Part shown: positions 52,038-61,457 of the stretch, in pieces
Layout of the letters: the number at the start of each line of letters is the position of its first letter
How positions within the stretch are numbered: position 1 is the first letter of the stretch
NCBI RefSeq assembly: GCF_018129965.1
Contig: NZ_JAFCKW010000024.1
Span: forward strand, 1 to 64,000
Length of the DNA: 64,000 bases
Source: Bradyrhizobium diazoefficiens
GTDB taxonomy: Bacteria > Pseudomonadota > Alphaproteobacteria > Rhizobiales > Xanthobacteraceae
Reading direction: 5' to 3'
The notes under the pieces: generated by a model
Database searches by the model: none
Told to the model about the DNA's origin: nothing
What the model saw: only the letters and a program-made list of their open reading frames with translations
Translations under genes and position numbers: made by a program

Positions 52038-53291
52038 ATGTCGACTCAAGCGGGCGAACTCGGTCCGGTGTCCAGGCCTTCCTCCTGGCGCACGCCGGCG
52101 ATCATCATCCTTTGCGGTTGCGCCATCGGCATGCTCGGCTTCGGCCCGCGTTCGGCGCTCGGTTTCTTCGTGCAGCCGATGAGCCGTGAGTTCGCCTGGG
52201 GCCGCGACGTGTTCGGCCTCGCCATCGCCTTCCAGAATCTGTTGTGGGGATTCGGCCAGCCGTTCGCCGGCGCGGTCGCCGATCGCTTCGGCCTGTTCCG
52301 GGTGATGTCCGTCGGCGCGCTGCTCTATGCCGGCGGCCTCATCCTGATGCGCTACTCCTCGACGCCGCTGTCGCTCAACATCGGTGCGGGCGTGATGGTG
52401 GGCTTTGGCCTTGCCGGCTGCTCGTTCAATCTGGTGCTATCGGCGTTCAGCAAGCTGTTGCCGGCCGAGAAGCGCGGCCTTGCGCTCGGCGCCGGCACCG
52501 CGGCGGGCTCGTTCGGCCAGTTCCTGTTCGCGCCGATCGGCGTGGCCCTGATCGACAATTTCGGCTGGCAACAGGCGCTCACCGTGTTCGGCTTCCTGAT
52601 GCTGCTGATCATTCCGCTGTCGCTGGCGCTGTCAACGCCGCCGGTTGCGACCACGGCAAACGCGTCGCCCGCGGACGAGCAGACGATCACCAGGGCGCTT
52701 GCCGAGGCCTTCGGCCATCGCTCCTATGTGCTGCTGGTGATCGGCTTCTTCACCTGCGGCTTCCAGCTCGCCTTCATCACCGTGCACCTGCCGGCCTTCC
52801 TGGTTGATCGCGGCATCTCGACGCAAACCGGCGGCTGGGTGATCGCCGCGATCGGCCTGTTCAACATCATCGGCTCGCTCAGCGTCGGCTATCTCCAGAA
52901 CTCGCTGCCCAAGCGCTACATCCTCTCCGTCATCTATCTCACCCGCGCGCTGGCGACGCTGGCCTTCATCTCGTTCCCGGTCACGCCTTGGTCGGCGATC
53001 GCCTTCGGCGCGGTCTCCGGCCTGACCTGGCTGTCGACGGTGCCGCCGACCTCGGCGCTGGTGGCGCTGATGTTCGGCACGCGCTGGCTCGCCACGCTCT
53101 ATGGTTTTGCCTTCGTCAGCCATCAGGTCGGCGGCTTCCTCGGCGTCTGGCTCGGCGGCATCGTGTTCGAGACATACGGGTCCTACACGCCGATCTGGTG
53201 GCTCTCGATCCTGTTCGGCGTGCTTTCGGCGCTGATCAATCTTCCGATCGTGGAGAAGCCGGTTCAGCGAGCGGTTGCGCAGCCGGCCTGA
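52038..53291 (+). CDS. MFS transporter (oxalate/formate-antiporter-like group)
   Basis: Predicted 417-residue inner-membrane transporter with twelve hydrophobic helices. The first is IIILCGCAIGMLGFGPRSALGFF, the loop 2-3 motif is GAVADRFGLFRVM (variant of GxxxDRxGxR), and YLQNSLPKRYIL is its counterpart in the second half. The sequence style (SREFAWGRDVFGLAIAFQNLLWG) fits monocarboxylate/oxalate-formate type MFS. The substrate is unknown. ATG 52038 is preceded by GGGGGAG. It is divergent from nadABC and followed after 42 bases by acuI, so possibly co-transcribed. Confidence 0.88.
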   Translation: MSTQAGELGPVSRPSSWRTPAIIILCGCAIGMLGFGPRSALGFFVQPMSREFAWGRDVFGLAIAFQNLLWGFGQPFAGAVADRFGLFRVMSVGALLYAGGLILMRYSSTPLSLNIGAGVMVGFGLAGCSFNLVLSAFSKLLPAEKRGLALGAGTAAGSFGQFLFAPIGVALIDNFGWQQALTVFGFLMLLIIPLSLALSTPPVATTANASPADEQTITRALAEAFGHRSYVLLVIGFFTCGFQLAFITVHLPAFLVDRGISTQTGGWVIAAIGLFNIIGSLSVGYLQNSLPKRYILSVIYLTRALATLAFISFPVTPWSAIAFGAVSGLTWLSTVPPTSALVALMFGTRWLATLYGFAFVSHQVGGFLGVWLGGIVFETYGSYTPIWWLSILFGVLSALINLPIVEKPVQRAVAQPA

Positions 53292-53333
53292 TCGGCTAAA
53301 CATCGCCTGCAAACAAGTCAGGGAGCTCAAGCT

Positions 53334-54320
53334 GTGGCCACGTTCAAGGCGATCCGGATCGACAAGGCGGACAAGGGCACGACCGCCGCGCTTACCCAGT
53401 TCGACGAAGCCGAACTGATGGACGGTGACGTCACCGTCCGCGTGGAATGGTCGACCCTGAACTACAAGGATGGCCTCGCGCTGACCGGCAAGGCGCCGGT
53501 GGTGCGCCGCTTCCCGATGATCGCCGGCATCGATTTCGCCGGCACGGTCGAGGCGTCCTCGCATCCGCAATGGAAGGCCGGCGACAAGGTGGTCTGTACC
53601 GGCTGGGGCATGGGCGAGACCCATCTCGGTGCCTATGCCGAGAAGGCGCGGGTGAAGGGCGACTGGCTGGTCGCTCTGCCGCATGGCCTGTCCGCGCGCG
53701 ACGCCATGGCGATCGGCACCGCCGGCTTCACGGCGATGCTGTCGGTGCTGGCGCTGGAGAAGCACGGCCTCTCGCCGAAGAGCGGCCCCGTGGTGGTCAC
53801 GGGCGCAGCGGGCGGCGTCGGCTCGGTCGCCACCGCCGGGCTGTCGAAGCTCGGCTACCACGTCATCGCCTCGACCGGCCGGACCTCGGAGGCGGATTAT
53901 CTCAAGGCGATCGGTGCGGCCGAGATCATCGACCGCAAGGAATTGTCGGCGCCGGCCAAGCCCCTCGCCAAGGAGCGCTGGGCGGGCGGTGTCGACAGCG
54001 TCGGTTCCACCACGCTGGCCAATCTCCTGTCCATGACGAAATACGGCGGTGCGATCGCGGCCTGTGGCCTCGCGGCCGGCATGGACCTGCCGTCTTCAGT
54101 CGCCCCCTTCATTTTGCGCGGGGTGTGCCTTCTCGGCATCGATTCGGTGATGTGCCCGATCGAGCCGCGCAAGGCCGCCTGGCAGCGCCTCGCGTCAGAT
54201 CTGGATCGGACAAAACTATCTGAAATTACTCACGAAATCTCGCTCGATCAGGTTCCGGAATGGGGCGCGAAAATCCTCGCGGGTGAGGTCCGCGGCCGGA
54301 TCGTGGTAAAAATTGTCTAA
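53334..54320 (+). CDS. acuI: MDR-family oxidoreductase, acrylyl-CoA reductase type
   Basis: Predicted 328-residue NADPH-dependent medium-chain reductase of the AcuI/YhdH group, reducing acryloyl-CoA to propionyl-CoA. Hallmarks are STLNYKDGLALTGKAPVVRRFPMIAGIDFAGTV (split here by family residues), VVVTGAAGGVGSVA (nucleotide loop) and LLGIDSVMCPIEPRKAAW. No zinc-binding Cys set is present. The start is GTG 53334 after GGGAG. It follows the MFS gene closely; the pair may handle a C3 acid, which is inference. Confidence 0.85.
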   Translation: MATFKAIRIDKADKGTTAALTQFDEAELMDGDVTVRVEWSTLNYKDGLALTGKAPVVRRFPMIAGIDFAGTVEASSHPQWKAGDKVVCTGWGMGETHLGAYAEKARVKGDWLVALPHGLSARDAMAIGTAGFTAMLSVLALEKHGLSPKSGPVVVTGAAGGVGSVATAGLSKLGYHVIASTGRTSEADYLKAIGAAEIIDRKELSAPAKPLAKERWAGGVDSVGSTTLANLLSMTKYGGAIAACGLAAGMDLPSSVAPFILRGVCLLGIDSVMCPIEPRKAAWQRLASDLDRTKLSEITHEISLDQVPEWGAKILAGEVRGRIVVKIV

Positions 54321-54433
54321 CGACGTTCAGACTTTACCAACCAAGCTGCTTCAATGTCGCCATGGTTAGTATGGTAAGCAGCGGGTAAAGAGATAAGGCA
54401 TCGCCCGCTGCAAGGGTTGGTTCGGAGTAGAGC

Positions 54434-55033
54434 ATGCTTGCGCGTATTGTGTTGGGGGCTGTCACGGCGGCAGTGACGATTGCACCGGCCATTGCCGGCA
54501 GCATGAACGCCGACGAAGCGCGCCGCTTCGTGGCCGGCAAGGTGTTCGCCTTCACCTGCTTCGACGGCACCCGCGGCGCAGGCCGCATCCTGGACGACCT
54601 TGGCGCCGCCGGCGCGGTGCAGTTCTCGGGCGCCGGCCCGGTGAAACATCTCCGACTGCCCGGCAATACGCTCCAGATCCGCGGCCAGAACGTCTGCGCC
54701 TCGATCAAGGGCATTCCGTTCGAGCCCTGCTTCAACCTGGAAAAGACCGACGATCGCAGCTTCCGCGGCTCGGTGTCGGGCATGGGCTTCGCCTATTGCG
54801 ACTTCCACCACCAGGGCGGCAATCAGATGCTGATGGCGCGCGCCGTCGCGCGCCCGCGCGCGCTGCGCTCGTCGGAGCACACCGGTACGGTGAGCACGTC
54901 GAATACCGAAGTGGCTGCACGGGTCGAGACGCCGCGCGTCGAGAGCAGCCGGCTCGAGCCTGTGAAATCGGAGGTGAAATCCGAGCCTGCCGGGAACGAC
55001 GCGCCACTGGAATTGCGCCGTTCTACCCAGTGA
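54434..55033 (+). CDS. Exported hypothetical protein
   Basis: Predicted 199-residue protein with a signal peptide (MLARIVLGAVTAAVTIAPAI, cut near AIAG-S). The globular part (about 22-135) has cysteines in FTCFDG, NVCASI, EPCFNL and AYCDFH, likely two disulfides in the periplasm. A Pro/Glu/Ser-rich tail (from about 150) looks disordered. GGAG lies upstream of ATG 54434. I do not recognise a named family. No operon partner. Confidence 0.78.
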   Translation: MLARIVLGAVTAAVTIAPAIAGSMNADEARRFVAGKVFAFTCFDGTRGAGRILDDLGAAGAVQFSGAGPVKHLRLPGNTLQIRGQNVCASIKGIPFEPCFNLEKTDDRSFRGSVSGMGFAYCDFHHQGGNQMLMARAVARPRALRSSEHTGTVSTSNTEVAARVETPRVESSRLEPVKSEVKSEPAGNDAPLELRRSTQ

Positions 55034-55184
55034 GCCGGCTGTGCGGCACCGTTCGCACACCCCTCTGAACACCTTTATCCTTCGTGAAGCTGCCGCGCCG
55101 TAGTCGTACGGAGCGCGGCTTTCATGCGTTGGTAGCGACTGGCGCCCCATTTTGACGTGGGCCGGGGGGCACAAGGTTTCGACG

Positions 55185-55418
55185 ATGTCGCTGTACTTCT
55201 TTCGCATCAGCAGTGGTCGCTATTCCGGCGCCGCCGATCACCCATACGAGTTCGACGATCGCGCGGCTGCGTGGACCGAGATGACCGAAGTCTGCGCCAA
55301 TCTGCTCGGCAGCATCGCGCGCGGCCTCAAGCGGGACGCCGAGTGGCGGATGGAACTGCTCGACGAGGACAAGAAGCCGGTGTTTCGCATCAGCCTCGTC
55401 GGAGAGACGGTGAGCTGA
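55185..55418 (+). CDS. Small DUF6894-type hypothetical protein, 77 residues
   Basis: It reads MSLYFFRISSGRYSGAADHP..., then YEFDDRAAAWTEMTEVCANLL and a C-terminal strand WRMELLDEDKKPVFRISLVGE. The xYFF-x-I start, the central helix and the D-x-x-x-x-P-V-F-x-I end are the DUF6894 pattern common in Bradyrhizobium; function unknown. The frame is open to a TTG at 55152, but ATG 55185 matches the family start. Confidence 0.75.
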   Translation: MSLYFFRISSGRYSGAADHPYEFDDRAAAWTEMTEVCANLLGSIARGLKRDAEWRMELLDEDKKPVFRISLVGETVS

Positions 55419-55647
55419 CGGCGCGGCAACGGGACGGCCGGCGTTAACCGTCCGGATGCTGCGAATTCGCGCAACGCCCCTCATATGCACGTAAAAGCTG
55501 TTCAAGTTCGACGATTTGAGCTGCGATCCCCGTAGATTTACGCAATTCGGGCGTGCCGGGCTTAACGTTAATGTGGAACCTGGCAGTTAGGCTTCCCGGA
55601 TAGTTCGCGCGCTCGGTCGCGGCAATTCGTATCCAGGGACTGCCTCA

Positions 55648-57393
55648 ATGACGCTCATTCAGAATTTGCGGATCGGCACCAAGCTCGCCGTCACGTCGGC
55701 GCTGACCATCGGGCTCGTCGCCCTGATGATCTACCTCCAGATGAGGGGGGATGCCGAGGTTCAGAAGCTCAGTGCCGTCGCATCCGTTCAGCAGTCGATC
55801 GCGCAAAGCGCCGCGGAAGCAAAGGCGTCGGTCCGCGGCATGCAGATCGGCATGCGAGACATCCTGATGGCGTCCTCACCGGCCGAGCTCCAGAAGGCCG
55901 TCAGCTATTTCGACGAACGGCAGACCTCGGCTCTGAAGTTTGCCAGCGAAATGGCGCGCCTCTCGCGTGCGCTGGAAAACGGAAAGCGGATCGACAGACT
56001 GACGACGTTGATCGGAGACTTCAAGAACGCCCAGCAGCAGATCGAGGCCCTGCGCAAGCAGGAGATCGCAATCGATAAGAACGGCGCAAACGCCGAAGTC
56101 GCCGCGCAACTTGCCAAATTGAGTGCGAACATCGCTCGCCTTCGGACGGAGATGACGGTTCCGATCAACGAAGAGATCTCGGAACTGACCATGCAGATCA
56201 CCGACTACGCCAAGCAGAAGAGCGCCGAGGCGCGCGCCGAGGCGGAAGCGGAAGCTGCCTCCGTCGCGCGAACGTCGCTCATCACCGGCGTGCTGGCCGC
56301 ACTCGTTCTGATCGGCGCGTGCATCTTCTCCGTCTTCAGCATTGCGCGGCCCATGCGCGCGCTGACGGCGGCGATGGAGAGGCTCGCCGGCGGCGATTTC
56401 TCCGTGCTGCTGCCGGGTCTTGGTCGCAAGGACGAGGTCGGAGAAATTGCCGGTGCCGTCGAGAAATTCAAGATCGTGTCCGAGCAGAAGGCGCGCGCGG
56501 AAGCGGAAGCCAAGATGCGGCAGGATCAGATCGCGGCCGAGCAGCGCAAGGCCGAGATGCGCAGGCTCGCCGATGGCTTCGAAGGTGCGGTCGGCGAGAT
56601 CGTCGGCACCGTGTCGTCGGCTTCGACCGAGCTCGAGGCATCCGCAACGACGCTGACCTCAACCGCAGAGCGCACGCAGCAACTCACCAGCGCCGTCGCG
56701 TCTGCATCGGAAGAGGCGTCCACCAACGTACAGTCGGTCGCGTCGGCGACCGAGGAGCTGTCGTCCTCGATTACCGAGATCAGCCGGCAGGTGCAGGAAT
56801 CGGCGCGCGTTGCCAGCGAGGCCGTCGGTCAGGCGCGGACAACGACCGAGCGCGTCAGCGAGCTGTCGAACGCGGCGACGCGGATCGGCGACGTGGTCGA
56901 GCTGATCAACACCATCGCGGGTCAAACCAATCTCCTCGCGCTCAACGCCACGATCGAGGCGGCGCGCGCCGGCGAGGCGGGCCGCGGTTTTGCCGTGGTC
57001 GCTTCCGAGGTCAAGGCGCTCGCCGAGCAGACGGCGAAGGCCACCGGCGAGATCGGCCAGCAGATCTCCGGCATTCAGGCGGCGACGCAGGACTCGGTCG
57101 GAGCCATCAGGGAGATCAGTCAGACCATCGAGAGACTGTCCGAGATCTCCTCGACCATCGCTGCAGCCGTCGAAGAGCAGGGCGCCGCCACCCAGGAGAT
57201 CTCACGCAACGTCGCGCAGGCCGCGCAGGGCACCCAGCAGGTCTCGTCCAACATCATCGACGTGCAGCGCGGCGCGAGCGAAACCGGATCGGCGTCCTCG
57301 CAGGTCCTGTCCGCGGCGCAGATGCTGTCCGGAGACAGTGATCGCCTCAAGCGCGAGGTCGGCAGGTTCCTGGAGACGGTTCGGGCGGCGTGA
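55648..57393 (+). CDS. Methyl-accepting chemotaxis protein (tandem array, member 1)
   Basis: Predicted 581-residue chemoreceptor. It has a first membrane helix at about 12-30, a four-helix-bundle periplasmic domain of about 175 residues, a second membrane helix near 211-232 (TGVLAALVLIGACIFSVFSI), HAMP (ARPMRALTAAMERLAGGDFSV), then the signalling hairpin with tip NLLALNATIEAARAGEAGRG. It ends RFLETVRAA without a CheR-binding tail. The periplasmic part is unlike its neighbours, while the signalling half is nearly the same. Ligand unknown. Short TTAACGTTAA elements lie about 85 bases upstream. Confidence 0.92.
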   Translation: MTLIQNLRIGTKLAVTSALTIGLVALMIYLQMRGDAEVQKLSAVASVQQSIAQSAAEAKASVRGMQIGMRDILMASSPAELQKAVSYFDERQTSALKFASEMARLSRALENGKRIDRLTTLIGDFKNAQQQIEALRKQEIAIDKNGANAEVAAQLAKLSANIARLRTEMTVPINEEISELTMQITDYAKQKSAEARAEAEAEAASVARTSLITGVLAALVLIGACIFSVFSIARPMRALTAAMERLAGGDFSVLLPGLGRKDEVGEIAGAVEKFKIVSEQKARAEAEAKMRQDQIAAEQRKAEMRRLADGFEGAVGEIVGTVSSASTELEASATTLTSTAERTQQLTSAVASASEEASTNVQSVASATEELSSSITEISRQVQESARVASEAVGQARTTTERVSELSNAATRIGDVVELINTIAGQTNLLALNATIEAARAGEAGRGFAVVASEVKALAEQTAKATGEIGQQISGIQAATQDSVGAIREISQTIERLSEISSTIAAAVEEQGAATQEISRNVAQAAQGTQQVSSNIIDVQRGASETGSASSQVLSAAQMLSGDSDRLKREVGRFLETVRAA

Positions 57394-57568
57394 GCGACAC
57401 GGCAGAGGGCAGCTCTACTATTTGCACAACCCTCGGATGCCGAAAGCTGCGTCGATCCTGCCGGAAATTCCCTGTTGATGCGGGTGTGGTTAAGAAAACC
57501 GGAAAGGTTTTCCGGGAAGCTGATGGAAGCGCAGCCGCTTGGGCTGCACCTCGATCAAGGTTCCATTC

Positions 57569-59275
57569 ATGCATTTTCTCGGCCGTTTCCGTATCCTGAG
57601 CAAGATCCTCGGGATCGTCATTCTTCTGTGCGGCATCGGCGCCGCGATCGCCTATATCGGGGTATCGGCGCTCGGTCAGTTGAGCGAGAAGGCCGACATC
57701 ATGTCTGTTGCCGCACGGCGGGCGCTGTTGGCCGCGCGCGCCAACCAGAACGTCATTTCCATGAACCGCGCCGAGTTCCGCAGCGCGCTTGATCCGCGTG
57801 ACGACAACCGGCTCGCGGCGCGCGAGGTGATCAACAATCAGCTCAAACAATATCAGGAGCGGTTCGACGAGGTCAGCCAGACCGTCGACGACAAGGCCAG
57901 GCTGATGTTGCCGGGGGTGCGCGACGCGTTCTCTGCCTACAAGAGCCAGATGGATGCGACGCTCGCGGTCATCGACGCAGAAAAGTCGGCGAAGCTGAGC
58001 GAGAGCACTGAAAAGCTGCGCGATTCGGCCTTGAAGAGCAGGACTGCGGCTGAAAACCTCGTGAGCAAGATGCGCGAGCTGGCCGATCGCCTCAACGCGC
58101 GTGTCGAGGAGAACAGTAAGGAAGCGCGCGACCAGTACGAAACGACCTCGCGCCTCCTGATCATCCTTGCTGCGCTCGGTGTCGTCATCGGCGGCGTGCT
58201 GGGCTTCGTCATCGGCCAGTTCGGTATTGCGAAACCCATCCGCGCGATTGTCGGCGTGCTTCAGGACCTCGCCGCCGGCCGCTACCAGGTCGAGATCACC
58301 GGCCTCGACCGCAAGGACGAGGTCGGCGACGTCGCCAAGACCGCGGAAGTGTTCCGCGACAACGGCCTTGCCAAGATCCGGATGGAAGCCGAGCAGAAGG
58401 AAGCGGAGAAGCGGATCGCCGAGCAGCGCCGCCAGGACATGCTGAGGCTTGCCGACGAGTTCGAAAGTGCCGTCGGCGACATGATCGAGACCGTGAGTTC
58501 GGCCTCCACCGAGCTCGAGGCCTCCGCCACGACGCTGACCTCGACCGCCGAACATGCCCAGCAGCTCGCGACAGTGGTCGCCTCGGCGTCGGAGGAAGCC
58601 TCCACCAACGTGCAATCGGTGGCGTCCGCGACAGAGGAGCTGTCGTCCTCGATCACCGAGATCAGCCGGCAGGTTCAGGAATCCGCGCGCGTGGCGAGCG
58701 AGGCGGTCGGCCAGGCCCGCACGACGACCAGCCGCGTCAGCGAATTGTCGCAGGCGGCAACGCGGATCGGGGATGTGGTCGAGCTGATCAATACCATCGC
58801 GGGCCAGACCAACCTGCTCGCGCTCAATGCCACGATCGAGGCGGCGCGCGCCGGCGAGGCCGGCCGCGGCTTCGCCGTCGTCGCCTCCGAGGTCAAGGCC
58901 CTGGCGGAGCAGACCGCGAAGGCGACCGGCGAGATCGGCCAGCAGATTGCGGGCATTCAGACCGCCACCGAGCATTCGGTCGGCGCCATCAAGGACATCA
59001 GCGACACCATCGAAAGGCTGTCGGAGATCTCCTCGGCGATCGCGGCGGCGGTGGAACAGCAGGGCGCGGCGACGCAGGAGATCTCACGCAACGTCGCGCA
59101 GGCCTCGCAAGGCACCCAGCAAGTGTCGTCCAACATCACCGACGTGCAGCGCGGGGCAAGCGAAACCGGCTCGGCGTCAGCCCAGGTGTTGTCGGCGGCG
59201 CAGTCGCTGTCCGGCGACAGCAACCGGCTCAAGCTCGAGGTCGGCAAGTTCCTCGGCACGGTGCGCGCGGCCTGA
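57569..59275 (+). CDS. Methyl-accepting chemotaxis protein (tandem array, member 2)
   Basis: Predicted 568-residue chemoreceptor. The N-terminal helix (ILSKILGIVILLCGIGAAIAYIG) is followed by a periplasmic four-helix bundle, the second helix (LLIILAALGVVIGGVLGFVIG, near 190-210), HAMP (AKPIRAIVGVLQDLAAGRYQVEI) and a signalling domain with the conserved tip. It ends KFLGTVRAA. ATG 57569 is chosen over an upstream start because it directly precedes the cytoplasmic N-terminal residues. A hairpin (CCGGAAA-GGT-TTTCCGG, 57499-57515) lies in the spacer after member 1 and may attenuate read-through. Confidence 0.92.
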   Translation: MHFLGRFRILSKILGIVILLCGIGAAIAYIGVSALGQLSEKADIMSVAARRALLAARANQNVISMNRAEFRSALDPRDDNRLAAREVINNQLKQYQERFDEVSQTVDDKARLMLPGVRDAFSAYKSQMDATLAVIDAEKSAKLSESTEKLRDSALKSRTAAENLVSKMRELADRLNARVEENSKEARDQYETTSRLLIILAALGVVIGGVLGFVIGQFGIAKPIRAIVGVLQDLAAGRYQVEITGLDRKDEVGDVAKTAEVFRDNGLAKIRMEAEQKEAEKRIAEQRRQDMLRLADEFESAVGDMIETVSSASTELEASATTLTSTAEHAQQLATVVASASEEASTNVQSVASATEELSSSITEISRQVQESARVASEAVGQARTTTSRVSELSQAATRIGDVVELINTIAGQTNLLALNATIEAARAGEAGRGFAVVASEVKALAEQTAKATGEIGQQIAGIQTATEHSVGAIKDISDTIERLSEISSAIAAAVEQQGAATQEISRNVAQASQGTQQVSSNITDVQRGASETGSASAQVLSAAQSLSGDSNRLKLEVGKFLGTVRAA

Positions 59276-59312
59276 CGGCGGCGCGACACAACCAATCCAA
59301 CCATCCTTCGAT

Positions 59313-59350
59313 CGAACGACCGTCGCGCATGACAGCGCGGCGGTCGTTCG
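59313..59350. terminator. Hairpin after chemoreceptor member 2 (no T-run)
   Basis: The arms CGAACGACCGTCGCGC (59313-59328) and GCGCGGCGGTCGTTCG (59335-59350) pair at 15 of 16 positions with loop ATGACA. No uridine tract follows, so it is either a weak terminator or a stabilising 3' hairpin. Confidence 0.55.
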
Positions 59351-59427
59351 CGTTCATGTTGAGGTGCGCTGAAAGCGAGAAGGGGGGCGTGCGTCAACGT
59401 CACACCGTAATCTCACGGGGCCGAGGA

Positions 59428-59493
59428 TTAACCGGTATTTGGAATTGCTGTGCACAATGGTCCCATAAGAACCAGCCAGCATCGTCGAACTGA
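59428..59493 (+). promoter_or_regulatory. Conserved leader of chemoreceptor member 3
   Basis: TTAACC at 59428-59433 and AACCAGCCAGCATCGTCGAA (59470-59489, continuing CTGA) recur upstream of member 4 at exactly the same 42-base offset, while the sequence between has diverged. TTAACC resembles a CtrA half-site; a role in promoter recognition is inference. Confidence 0.55.
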
Positions 59494-59565
59494 TCCCCCA
59501 CGCGTCATCCCTCGATGAGTGTGGCGGCGGTGACGTGGATTGCTGCGACCGCCGGGGTTATTGTG

Positions 59566-61254
59566 ATGTCGAAATTATCGATCCGATTCAAGATCTTGAC
59601 TGTGCTGTCAGTGCTCGTGCTTGCACTCGCCGGTGTCGGCGTGATGGCGATCGGCACCATGCGGAACATCAACGCCCATACCGTCGAGATCGCGGAGAGC
59701 TGGCTGCCGAGTGTGCGCGCTCTCGGTGCGATCCGCGGAGATGTCAACGAGCTGCGTGTCGCGCTCCGCCTGCACCTGATGCAGGACAGCGCCGAAGGCA
59801 AGGAAGCCGCCGAGAAGCGGATCGCATCGCTGCGTGAGCGGATCGAGAAGACCCGCAAGGTCTACGAGCCCCTGATCACGTCGCCGGAGGAACGCGCACT
59901 CTATGAACAATGGGCCACAGCTTGGGGCGACTATCTGAACGGTGCACAAGAGGTGCTGGCGCTGTCGCGCAAGATCACCGGCCGCTTCCCGACCGAGGCG
60001 AACGAGTTGTTGCAGACCAAGGTTTCGAAGATCGCTCAGGCGGCCGATCCGCTGCTGGTAAAGGACATCGAACTCAATAACCAGGGCGCAGAAGCAGAGA
60101 CCAAGCAGGCAGCCGACAGCTACGCCACCATCTTCCGTCTGCTGGTCGGCATCATCGTCGTATCGGTGCTGATCGCGATCGGTGCTGCCTATTATCTCGT
60201 GCGCGACGTCTCGAGCGGCATTGCCTCGATCATCCACCCGATGCAGGCCCTCGGCCAGGGCGAACTCTCGGCCGAGGTGCCCCATCGCGGCGAGCGGACC
60301 GAGATCGGCTCGATGGCCGATGCGCTCCAGATCTTCAAGGAGGCGCTGATCGCCAAGAAGGCTGCGGACGAGGCGGCCGCTGCCGACGCCGAGGCCAAGA
60401 TCGAACGGGGCCGCCGCGTCGACGCCATCACCCGCAACTTCGAAGCCATGATCGGCGAGGTGGTCGGCACCGTGTCGGCGGCATCGACCGAGCTCGAGGC
60501 CTCCGCAACGACGCTGACCGGCACCGCGCAGCGCGGGCAGGAGCTCGCGACCGTCGTCGCTGCCGCGTCCGAGGAAGCCTCCACCAACGTCCAGGCGGTA
60601 GCGGCCGCCTCGGAGGAGCTGTCCTCCTCGATCACCGAGATCAGCCGCCGCGTGCAGGATTCGGCGCGAATGGCGGCCGAAGCCGTGCAGCAGGCTGCGC
60701 GCACCAATGACCGCGTCAACGCGCTATCGCAGGCGGCCTCGCGCATCGGCGACGTCGTCGAACTCATCAACACCATTGCAGGCCAGACCAACCTCCTCGC
60801 CCTGAACGCGACGATCGAGGCGGCGCGCGCCGGTGAAGCCGGCCGCGGCTTCGCCGTCGTCGCTTCCGAGGTGAAGGCGTTGGCCGAGCAGACCGCGAAG
60901 GCGACCGGCGAGATCGGCCAGCAGGTGTCCGGCATCCAGGCCGCCACCCAGGAATCCGTCAGCGCCATCCAGGAGATCGGCGGCACCATCGAGCGACTAT
61001 CCGAAGTGTCGTCGGCCATCGCCGCCGCCGTCGAGGAGCAGGGGGCTGCCACGCAGGAGATCTCCCGCAACGTCCAGCAGGCCTCGGCCGGCACGCAGGA
61101 GGTCTCGTCGAACATCACCGACGTGCAGCGCGGTGCGATCGAGACCGGCGAGGCTTCGAGCGAGGTCTTGTCGGCGGCGAAATCGCTTGCGGGCGACAGC
61201 ACGCGCCTCAAGGTCGAGGTCGCGCAGTTCCTGGAAGCAGTCCGCGCCGCCTGA
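59566..61254 (+). CDS. Methyl-accepting chemotaxis protein (tandem array, member 3; duplicate of member 4)
   Basis: Predicted 562-residue chemoreceptor with a 4HB_MCP-type sensor: first helix ILTVLSVLVLALAGVGVMAIG, periplasmic bundle starting INAHTVEIAESWLPSVRALG, second helix LLVGIIVVSVLIAIGAAYYLV (near 190-210), HAMP (ASIIHPMQALGQGELSAEV), and a signalling domain ending QFLEAVRAA. It is the same length as member 4 and very similar over its whole length, including the sensor, so the two are recent tandem duplicates. ATG 59566 is preferred to an upstream start because it aligns with member 4. Confidence 0.92.
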   Translation: MSKLSIRFKILTVLSVLVLALAGVGVMAIGTMRNINAHTVEIAESWLPSVRALGAIRGDVNELRVALRLHLMQDSAEGKEAAEKRIASLRERIEKTRKVYEPLITSPEERALYEQWATAWGDYLNGAQEVLALSRKITGRFPTEANELLQTKVSKIAQAADPLLVKDIELNNQGAEAETKQAADSYATIFRLLVGIIVVSVLIAIGAAYYLVRDVSSGIASIIHPMQALGQGELSAEVPHRGERTEIGSMADALQIFKEALIAKKAADEAAAADAEAKIERGRRVDAITRNFEAMIGEVVGTVSAASTELEASATTLTGTAQRGQELATVVAAASEEASTNVQAVAAASEELSSSITEISRRVQDSARMAAEAVQQAARTNDRVNALSQAASRIGDVVELINTIAGQTNLLALNATIEAARAGEAGRGFAVVASEVKALAEQTAKATGEIGQQVSGIQAATQESVSAIQEIGGTIERLSEVSSAIAAAVEEQGAATQEISRNVQQASAGTQEVSSNITDVQRGAIETGEASSEVLSAAKSLAGDSTRLKVEVAQFLEAVRAA

Positions 61255-61310
61255 CGGCGAGCTCAGTGCGCCAGCCCGATGCAATCCCCGTAATTGTCCG
61301 GAAATGCGAA

Positions 61311-61376
61311 TTAACCATACGTTGCAACCAGGGATATATAATCGACCCCAACAACCAGCGAGCATTGTTGAACTGA
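61311..61376 (+). promoter_or_regulatory. Conserved leader of chemoreceptor member 4
   Basis: TTAACCAT at 61311-61318 and AACCAGCGAGCATTGTTGAA (61353-61372, continuing CTGA) repeat the member 3 leader with identical spacing; 21 of 24 bases of the second block match. It shows that the duplication included the promoter. Confidence 0.55.
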
Positions 61377-61457
61377 CAGGCAACCGTCGTCCGTCCCAGG
61401 TGATCGCGGCGCGAGCCGTCCCGCGCGCTGTAAAACCGGTTCATTGGGGCACTCGCC

